8,458 nt of DNA, from assembly GCA_017446645.1 (NCBI GenBank), contig JAFSQO010000100.1, forward strand, positions 1-8,458, given 5' to 3'. Made by a program: the position numbers and the translations under genes. The stretch comes from Synergistaceae bacterium. GTDB taxonomy: Bacteria; Synergistota; Synergistia; Synergistales; Aminobacteriaceae. This document shows positions 1 through 5,703 of this stretch, in pieces (positions within the stretch are counted from its first letter, which is position 1; each line of letters begins with the position of its first letter). Below the pieces are notes generated by a model that searched no databases, was not told the DNA's origin, and saw only the letters and a list, made by a program, of their open reading frames with translations.

Positions 1-2018
1 TGAACACTATACTAGCAGTTGACCAGGTTTACCCCCCGAATGTCCTTGCAGCAAATGCCTCGTCAGCATCCCTCGCAATTTCCGGAATACCCTGGGGCGG
101 GCCAATCGGTGCAGTAAGAATTGGACTTGTAGGCGGGAATTTAATCGTCAACCCTACTGACAAGCAAATGAATAACTCACTGCTAAATCTCATCGTTGCA
201 GGTCATGATGACGGAATTACTATGGTAGAGTCAGGCTCGTATGAAGTCTCTGAGGAGCTGCTGGTTGACGCGTTGCAGCTGGCTCACTCTGAGATAAAGA
301 AGATAATAGCCGTAATCCGCCAGATGAAAGAGGAAATCGGTAAGCCATTACTCGAAGTCCCGGCACCTGAAAAGTTCCCCGAAATTGACGAATGGATCCG
401 CGAAAATTGTGACTCAGAAATCGACAAGGCAGTCAGGATAGTCGAGAAAAAGCCCAGAGAGACAAGTTTTAAGGCAATCAAGACGACAGCTCAGGAACAT
501 TTTGCAGAACTAGTAAAAGAAGACCCCGGCAAAGCAGAATATATTTCGGCTTATATTGACGAACGAGTGAAAAATATAATGCGTGGAATAATCATTAACG
601 AGAAAATCAGAGTCGACGGCCGCAAAATGGACCAAATCAGACCCATTACGTGCGAAACGGGAATTCTGCCCAGAGTTCACGGCTCTGCATTATTCACCAG
701 AGGCGAGACCCAATCACTTGCTACGGCGACACTCGGCATGATTGGTGAAGATGACCAGCTTCAGGACGGCATAAAGCTCAACGAACCTGCAAAGAGATTT
801 ATTCTTCACTATAACTTCCCCCCGTATTCAGTAGGCGAGATTAAACCCATGAGAGGCCCCGGAAGACGTGAGATTGGGCACGGTGCACTGGCAGAACGCG
901 CTTTGTTACCGGTAATCCCTCCTGAAGAAGATTTCCCGTACGTAATTCGAGTCGTCTCTGATATTTTAGAGTCAAACGGCTCAAGCTCACAGGCCAGTAT
1001 TTGCGGCGGCAGTCTCTCGATGATGCACGCAGGTGTCCCAATAAGGTGTCATGTTGCAGGTATTGCAATGGGATTAATCAAAGAAGGCGACAAGGTTCAG
1101 ATTCTCACAGATATTCAGGGGCTTGAAGACCACTACGGCGACATGGATTTCAAAGTTGCAGGAACACGGGCAGGAGTTACGGCCCTTCAAATGGACAATA
1201 AAGCAGGCGGCATTACCCGTGAAATTCTTGAGCAGGCTTTATCTCAGGCACGCAGGGCAAGATTTGAGATACTCGAAAAGATGGAGGCAGCTATCCCAAT
1301 TCCTAATAAACTCTCACCGGACGCACCCAGAATAATTTCGTTTGAGATTGACCCGGAGAAGATCCGCGAAGTTATTGGCACAGGCGGCAAAGTCGTTCGC
1401 AGCATTACTCAGAGAACCGGCGTAAAAATGAACATCGAGGACAACGGAATAATCTCTATTTCAGGACCTACTCAGGCTCAGGTCGAAGATGCACGCTCCA
1501 TAGTCTTGTCACTAATTCGCGATTTATCTGTCGGCGAAGTCTATTACGGAACTGTAACGAGATTATTGAGCTTCGGAGCATTTGTCGAGTGCTTGCCCGG
1601 CAAAGAAGGCTTGCTCCATGTCAGCGAAATCAGCACCAGCAGAGTTCCCAGAGTCGAAGATGTTTTAAAACCCGGTGACAGAGTCCTCGTAATGGTCAAA
1701 GATATTGACGAACAGGGCAGGGCAAATTTGACTCGGCGCAGGGTTTTGGCCAGTGAAGACAAAATCAGGGCTGCAGGTCTAATGCACGTCCTCCCGGATG
1801 AAAGGGAACGCGAAAATCTAATCTCAAGCCTTTCATCAAGAGAGAGGGGCTACAGCAACTTCTCAATGAGGGATAGACTTGGCTCAAGTTCCGGCTACAT
1901 AGAGAGGAGTTTCTCGTCACGTTCAGGGCGAAGCAGTGATTTCGAGTTCGGAGGCCGCGGCGGTTATTCTGACAGACGCAGCGACAGACGAAATGACAGA
2001 CGAAGGGATTACAGGTAA
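1..2018 (+). CDS. pnp: Polynucleotide phosphorylase (PNPase), 5'-truncated by window edge
   Basis: This is a 3'-to-5' phosphorolytic exoribonuclease that releases nucleoside diphosphates and acts in cytoplasmic mRNA decay. The frame is open from base 3, giving 671 visible residues. By comparison with E. coli PNPase about 110 N-terminal residues are missing, so the Met at 168 is internal. Visible parts are the end of the first RNase PH fold (SGIPWGGPIGAVRIG), the helical linker, and the second RNase PH fold with GPGRREIGHGALAERAL and EDHYGDMDFKVAG near 1125-1163. The two Asp and the Lys of that last motif match the E. coli catalytic residues D486, D492 and K494. A KH domain follows with its GxxG loop (IGTGGK, about 1374-1391), then an S1 domain (about 1527-1742). 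After S1 comes an unusual tail of about 90 residues rich in Ser, Arg, Gly and Asp. dut follows after six bases, so the two are probably cotranscribed. The identification is secure. Confidence 0.97.
   Translation, partial: NTILAVDQVYPPNVLAANASSASLAISGIPWGGPIGAVRIGLVGGNLIVNPTDKQMNNSLLNLIVAGHDDGITMVESGSYEVSEELLVDALQLAHSEIKKIIAVIRQMKEEIGKPLLEVPAPEKFPEIDEWIRENCDSEIDKAVRIVEKKPRETSFKAIKTTAQEHFAELVKEDPGKAEYISAYIDERVKNIMRGIIINEKIRVDGRKMDQIRPITCETGILPRVHGSALFTRGETQSLATATLGMIGEDDQLQDGIKLNEPAKRFILHYNFPPYSVGEIKPMRGPGRREIGHGALAERALLPVIPPEEDFPYVIRVVSDILESNGSSSQASICGGSLSMMHAGVPIRCHVAGIAMGLIKEGDKVQILTDIQGLEDHYGDMDFKVAGTRAGVTALQMDNKAGGITREILEQALSQARRARFEILEKMEAAIPIPNKLSPDAPRIISFEIDPEKIREVIGTGGKVVRSITQRTGVKMNIEDNGIISISGPTQAQVEDARSIVLSLIRDLSVGEVYYGTVTRLLSFGAFVECLPGKEGLLHVSEISTSRVPRVEDVLKPGDRVLVMVKDIDEQGRANLTRRRVLASEDKIRAAGLMHVLPDERERENLISSLSSRERGYSNFSMRDRLGSSSGYIERSFSSRSGRSSDFEFGGRGGYSDRRSDRRNDRRRDYR
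1971..2006 (+). repeat. Three 12-bp tandem repeats encoding D-R-R-[S/N/R] at the pnp 3' end
   Basis: Three consecutive 12-base units share GACAGACG followed by a variable CAGC, AAAT or AAGG. They encode the basic/acidic end of the PNPase tail (SDRRSDRRNDRRRDYR). The period is a multiple of three, so gain or loss of a unit would keep the frame. This looks like replication-slippage growth of a disordered RNA-binding-type tail. Confidence 0.8.
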
Positions 2019-2024
2019 ACCACA

Positions 2025-2477
2025 ATGAGCGAAGAAATTACCGTAAAGATTTTCAGGAAGGCCCAAACTATTAAAATTCCTGAATATGCTACGTCAGGTT
2101 CTGCTGGAGTAGATATTTGCTCAACACGCTACTGCATCATCAAACCAGGTGAAATGGCTTTAATTCCGACTGGTATCTTTCTGGAAATTCCTGAAGGCTA
2201 CGAGGCTCAAATAAGGCCAAGAAGCGGGCTTGCCTTAAATAACAGAATCATAATCCCTAATAGCCCCGGCACTATTGACTCAGATTACAGGGGCGAGGTC
2301 AAAGTCCTGCTGCTCAATATGGGAGAAGACCCTTTTACTCTCTCATTCGGTGACAGGATTGCCCAGATGGTCTTTGCGCCGGTCGCCAGGGCCAAGTTCG
2401 AGGACGTTAAGAAACTTGAGGAAATCGAAAAAACTCAACGAGGCTCAGGAGGCTTCGGGAGTACTGGGATTAATTAG
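2025..2477 (+). CDS. dut: Deoxyuridine 5'-triphosphate nucleotidohydrolase (dUTPase)
   Basis: It hydrolyses dUTP to dUMP and pyrophosphate, keeping uracil out of DNA and supplying dUMP for thymidylate synthesis. The cytoplasmic enzyme is normally a homotrimer. The 150-residue length is typical, and all five trimeric dUTPase motifs are present: I, SAGVDI (residues 26-31); II, RPRSGLAL (64-71); III, PGTIDSDYRGEV (81-92), with the expected water-activating Asp85 and uracil-stacking Tyr88; IV, GDRIAQMVFAP (109-119); V, RGSGGFGSTG (139-148), the glycine-rich phosphate-binding tail. The ATG is six bases after the pnp stop. An AGGT (2013-2016) that overlaps the pnp stop codon serves as ribosome binding site eight bases upstream, so translation is probably coupled to pnp. 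Nothing is missing or unusual. Confidence 0.97.
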   Translation: MSEEITVKIFRKAQTIKIPEYATSGSAGVDICSTRYCIIKPGEMALIPTGIFLEIPEGYEAQIRPRSGLALNNRIIIPNSPGTIDSDYRGEVKVLLLNMGEDPFTLSFGDRIAQMVFAPVARAKFEDVKKLEEIEKTQRGSGGFGSTGIN

Positions 2478-2482
2478 TTAAT

Positions 2483-2529
2483 TAGTGAATAATATAGTGG
2501 GTAGTGGGTAGAAAAAGCTCTATTCACTA
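2483..2529. repeat. Inverted repeat in the dut/TRAP convergent gap, with AGTGGGT direct repeats
   Basis: A perfect 9-bp inverted repeat TAGTGAATA (2483-2491) / TATTCACTA (2521-2529) flanks a run of AGTGGGT units (2496-2509). ACTATCCACT (2526-2535) could instead pair with the AGTGGGTAGT unit, so two competing folds exist. There is no clear U-tract on the plus strand. The region may act as a bidirectional barrier or be a relic of a dispersed intergenic repeat. Confidence 0.5.
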
Positions 2530-2542
2530 TCCACTGTGAAGC
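2511..2542 (-). terminator. Weak rho-independent terminator after the TRAP permease gene
   Basis: On the minus strand GCTTCAC, an 8-base loop, then GTGAA, a three-base bulge (TAG) and AGC form a hairpin followed by TTTTTC. It lies 11 bases after the permease stop codon, which is the expected place. The stem is short and bulged, so termination may be partial. It overlaps the larger inverted repeat at 2483-2529. Confidence 0.45.
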
Positions 2543-2552
2543 TATATATTAG

Positions 2553-4613
2553 CTATCGTTCACGGCCCATAAATTGAACTGTGAAGACAAAGCCTACAAG
2601 CATTAAGCCGATTAAATCACTGACTATTCCGGGAACAAGCATACTTAATCCGCCGGCACATATTATTATCCTGAATAAAATATTCATTGGCCTGTATAAA
2701 TAGCCGTTAAGTGCAGCAGCTACCCCGAAAATTCCCAGTAAGGCAGTCGCGCAGATTAATATAATTTCCAGAATGATTAATATATTCGTCAATAATGGAC
2801 CTGCTCCGGCAATGTTGATAATTGGGCTGACGTTCTCGAATAACATAGCAGGCGTAAACGCAAAGATATACGGCACTATAAACGCAGCTATGGCAAGTCT
2901 CGTCGCATTAAATGCAGTCTTCATCGGGGGAGCTTTCGCTATAGCCGAACCAGCATACGCAGCCAGGGCAACAGGTGGCGTAATGTCCGCTACTATCCCA
3001 AAATAGAACACGAAGAAGTGCGCGCAGATTTTCTCGATTCCTATTGCAGGAGCCATCAAGATAGGTGCACAGGTCGCAGCCATTATACAGTAATTTGCAG
3101 TCGTAGGGACTCCCATGCCAAGAACTATGCAGCAAATCATGGTTAATATTAACGCTATAAAGGCATGACCTCCTGAAACGTTCACGACCATAGTGATTAA
3201 CTCGCTGGCAAGTCCCGTTGAGGTTATGCACCCTGCAACAAGTCCAGCCATTGCACAGGCTACTGCAACCGTGATAGTTCCCCGTCCGCCGGCTTCGAGG
3301 GCATCAATAATTTTCTTGGGGGTAATTCTCTCGTCGCTGTTGAAAAGTCCTACAAATATTGCTATCCCTATTGCTATAGCCGCTGAAAACTGCATGGTGT
3401 AAATATTCATAGAGACCATTATGACGAGGACTATCAAGGGCAAAAGCAGGTAAATTTTCGGCAATAACTTTATTAATCTGGGTAATTCTTTTTTAGGGAT
3501 GCCCTTAAGTCCCAGCTTCTTGGCCTCTAAGTGCACTGCTATATAAATTCCAGCGAAGTACAGGACAGCAGGCAGGATAGCTTTTAACGCGACTTGAGAG
3601 TAGGGAATTCCCATATATTCGGCCATCAAAAAGGCTGCTGCTCCCATAATCGGCGGCATTATCTGACCACCTGTTGAGGCTGCGGCTTCGACTGCTCCGG
3701 CAAATTCAGGTTTGTAACCGGTACGCTTCATCATTGGGATAGTTACGCTTCCAGTTGTTACGGTATTGCCGACTGAGGAACCTGAGACCATGCCGCATAA
3801 AGCTGACGAGATTACGGCCACTTTTGCAGGACCTCCGGCAGAAGCTCCGGCTATAGCGTTGGCCAAATTAATGAAGAAATTGGATATTCCTGTGCGCTCA
3901 AGGAATGCCCCGAAAATTATAAACACTACGATATATTTTGCACAGACTTCAATAGGGGTGCTTCTGAGTCCGTCACCTGTCGAGTAAAATAAATCATAAA
4001 TCACTTTCCCAAATCTCACTGTCGAGAACGCATAGACCATCAAAGCTCCGACAACGCACAGTATAGGAATACCGACGCAGCGTCTACATAGTTCCATAGT
4101 TGAGAGAATCGCGATTACTGCCATCGTTATCATAAGGTGATAATTAGGATTTCTGGGACTGGTAACACGCAATGCAAGTTTGATTATGCTCTCGGCGTTC
4201 CAGGCAAAATAAAAGAATGGAACTGCACCGGCAAGCATGATGATTATGTCATAAACCGGAATTGAATTCACACGCGGAGTCATGTCCAGTGTCACGGGAA
4301 TAGAAATAGAATCCGGAAGTCCCGGCTTAATATCCCCTGAAGATTTCTTTATCGGGTAATGAAGATAGCCAATGACTATTATTAAACCCAAGAAGATATT
4401 CAATCTGACTTCGGGCATTGCTGTGCTGAATAAAGTAACGTAAATGCAATACAGCGAGAAAAACGCAGACAGCCATCTGACGACAAGGGCCGGAGTTCCT
4501 TCCCAAATCCTGATATTAGACTCGCGGTCATATTTCTTCATTACAGCGTCAACGTCTGCCTCGATTTGGGCAATATCTTGACTGGTTAAAGTTTCGTTAT
4601 CGTTCTCACTCAT
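2553..4613 (-). CDS. TAXI-type TRAP transporter permease, fused 4TM/12TM subunits
   Basis: This is the inner-membrane part of a tripartite ATP-independent periplasmic transporter. It takes substrate from a TAXI binding protein and imports it with an ion gradient, usually Na+. The 686-residue protein joins the small DctQ-like (4TM) and large DctM-like (12TM) subunits, as in the known 4TM/12TM fusion family. A charged cytoplasmic N-terminus (about 40 residues) is followed by many hydrophobic helices. Family landmarks are VSGSSVGNTVTTGSVTIPMM (276-295), EAAASTGGQIMPPIMGAAAF (309-328), GMGVPTTANY (499-508) and DITPPVALAAYAGSAIA (543-559). A further hydrophobic C-terminal stretch (about 605-682) resembles the extra C-terminal domain seen in some of these fusions. 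The start at 4613 is chosen because it has AGGAGGTG ten bases upstream. The longer frame from 4673 would code through a terminator hairpin. The binding-protein gene precedes it. Substrate is not predictable. Confidence 0.95.
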   Translation of the reverse strand: MSENDNETLTSQDIAQIEADVDAVMKKYDRESNIRIWEGTPALVVRWLSAFFSLYCIYVTLFSTAMPEVRLNIFLGLIIVIGYLHYPIKKSSGDIKPGLPDSISIPVTLDMTPRVNSIPVYDIIIMLAGAVPFFYFAWNAESIIKLALRVTSPRNPNYHLMITMAVIAILSTMELCRRCVGIPILCVVGALMVYAFSTVRFGKVIYDLFYSTGDGLRSTPIEVCAKYIVVFIIFGAFLERTGISNFFINLANAIAGASAGGPAKVAVISSALCGMVSGSSVGNTVTTGSVTIPMMKRTGYKPEFAGAVEAAASTGGQIMPPIMGAAAFLMAEYMGIPYSQVALKAILPAVLYFAGIYIAVHLEAKKLGLKGIPKKELPRLIKLLPKIYLLLPLIVLVIMVSMNIYTMQFSAAIAIGIAIFVGLFNSDERITPKKIIDALEAGGRGTITVAVACAMAGLVAGCITSTGLASELITMVVNVSGGHAFIALILTMICCIVLGMGVPTTANYCIMAATCAPILMAPAIGIEKICAHFFVFYFGIVADITPPVALAAYAGSAIAKAPPMKTAFNATRLAIAAFIVPYIFAFTPAMLFENVSPIINIAGAGPLLTNILIILEIILICATALLGIFGVAAALNGYLYRPMNILFRIIICAGGLSMLVPGIVSDLIGLMLVGFVFTVQFMGRER

Positions 4614-4623
4614 GAATAAAAAA

Positions 4624-4631
4624 CACCTCCT
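4624..4631 (-). promoter_or_regulatory. Ribosome binding site fixing the TRAP permease start
   Basis: AGGAGGTG on the minus strand is a near-perfect Shine-Dalgarno sequence, ten bases before the ATG at 4613. It decides that start over the in-frame ATG at 4673, which has no comparable site. Confidence 0.85.
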
Positions 4632-4635
4632 GAAT

Positions 4636-4670
4636 AATAAAAAACGGCCAAGTCCCTGAAACTCAGCCGT
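4636..4670 (-). terminator. Intercistronic rho-independent terminator/attenuator between TAXI gene and TRAP permease
   Basis: On the minus strand ACGGCTGAGT pairs with ACTTGGCCGT in a 10-bp stem containing two G-U pairs. Two more possible G-U pairs close a very small loop. A run of six T follows, then ATTATTC. It starts 21 bases after the binding-protein stop codon and ends just before the permease ribosome binding site. The likely role is partial termination and 3'-end protection of the upstream message, lowering permease output relative to the binding protein. Confidence 0.75.
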
Positions 4671-4691
4671 CAATGTTTCATGAAAGATTGA

Positions 4692-5651
4692 TTACTTGCC
4701 TGTTACTTTGATACCTTTTTCCGCGAAATATTTGATTGCGCCTTTATGATAGGGCACTGCTGTATACGAAGCTGCAAAATTGAGATTCAACTCTGCTCCC
4801 TTGGCATGGGCTGCCGTAATCTCCTCAAGATTCTCGAATGTTCCGTACAGGAAGTTATAGACATCTGCTTCGCTGACATCATCACGGGCTATGACAACAG
4901 CACCTACTGCAACTGTCGTAACGTCTTCGTCAGTGTTATAGACATCCTGTTTGATTACGTTCACGCTGTAGTAGGGCGACAATGCTGTTAATAATAAAAC
5001 GTGTTCATCATCAAAGCCTACGAGATAAACTTTTCTAGTAGCAGCAAGCGAAGTTACCGCAGTAGTCGGGGCACCTGCAACGATGAATGCCGCGTCAATC
5101 TTGCCGTCAAGAAGGGCTTCGACGGAATCTCCGAATGACTGATAAGTAGGCTTAATGTCCTTTTCGATGTCAAGGTCGTAAACTTTGAGAACGTCAACAG
5201 CATTGAAGTAAACGCCTGCGCCTGCTGCACCGACTGAAACGTTCTTGCCCTTAAGGTCTGCTACTGTCTTGATAGTGGGGTCAAGGGTTACGATTTGAAC
5301 CTGCTCCATGTAGAGATTTGCTACGGTCGAGAAATTAGTAACTTTGTCATCAAAGAGCCTCATTCCCTTATAAGCATACGATGCAACGTCTGACTGGGCA
5401 AAAGCTATCTGGGCATCACCGTCATCCATTGCCTCGATGTTAGCTTTCGAGCCTCCTGAAGTTACAGCTGTTACTGTGGTGCTTGTCTTCTCGCCGATTT
5501 TGCCTGCCAGGACTCCGCCTAATCCGTAATAAGTGCCTTGTGCTCCTCCTGTCATGAAGACCAGTTTAGACCCTCCGGGCATACCGTCAGCAAATGCCGA
5601 ACACGTCAACGCTAATGCAAGGACTAATGCGAGTGAAAGTATTTTCTTCAT
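4692..5651 (-). CDS. TAXI family TRAP transporter periplasmic solute-binding protein
   Basis: This is the extracytoplasmic receptor that captures the substrate and delivers it to the TRAP permease encoded just downstream. The 319 residues start with a classical signal peptide: MKK, a hydrophobic Leu/Ala core, and a probable signal peptidase I cut after SAFA at residue 21. Cys17 is not in a good lipobox. TAXI-family landmarks are TGGAQGTYYGLGG (34-46), TSGGSKANIEAMDDGDAQIAF (about 64-84) followed by AQSDVASYAYKG, and KGKNVSVGAAGAG (about 129-141), where the ligand site is expected. Known TAXI proteins bind small carboxylates such as glutamate, but the ligand here is not predictable from sequence. 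TACCTCCT on the plus strand (5662-5669), read as AGGAGGTA, is a strong ribosome binding site ten bases before the ATG. The gap to the upstream channel gene is only 49 bases. Confidence 0.95.
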   Translation of the reverse strand: MKKILSLALVLALALTCSAFADGMPGGSKLVFMTGGAQGTYYGLGGVLAGKIGEKTSTTVTAVTSGGSKANIEAMDDGDAQIAFAQSDVASYAYKGMRLFDDKVTNFSTVANLYMEQVQIVTLDPTIKTVADLKGKNVSVGAAGAGVYFNAVDVLKVYDLDIEKDIKPTYQSFGDSVEALLDGKIDAAFIVAGAPTTAVTSLAATRKVYLVGFDDEHVLLLTALSPYYSVNVIKQDVYNTDEDVTTVAVGAVVIARDDVSEADVYNFLYGTFENLEEITAAHAKGAELNLNFAASYTAVPYHKGAIKYFAEKGIKVTGK

Positions 5652-5694
5652 TATAAGACTCTACCTCCTGAAAAAATTTTGGTTAAGTGAAAAT

Positions 5695-5703
5695 ATTTTA
5701 TCA
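5695..5703 (-). promoter_or_regulatory. Possible extended -10 promoter for the TAXI gene
   Basis: On the minus strand the channel gene's TGA stop runs directly into TAAAAT, giving TGATAAAAT. This fits an extended -10 (TGnTATAAT) with one mismatch. No good -35 is seen. Transcription would start about 35-40 bases before the TAXI ATG. AT-rich gaps give such matches by chance, so this is tentative. Confidence 0.3.

Noticed and set aside
168..170. ATG as the start of pnp
   Set aside because: The frame is open from base 3 and the preceding codons encode conserved PNPase sequence (SGIPWGGPIGAVRIG), so this Met is internal.
2908..3231. A 107-residue frame on the minus strand
   Set aside because: It overlaps the TRAP permease gene in another frame, has no family-like sequence, and the permease frame carries clear conserved motifs.
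4614..4673. Longer N-terminus of the TRAP permease from the ATG at 4673
   Set aside because: It would translate through the terminator hairpin and lacks a ribosome binding site. The ATG at 4613 has AGGAGGTG at ideal spacing.
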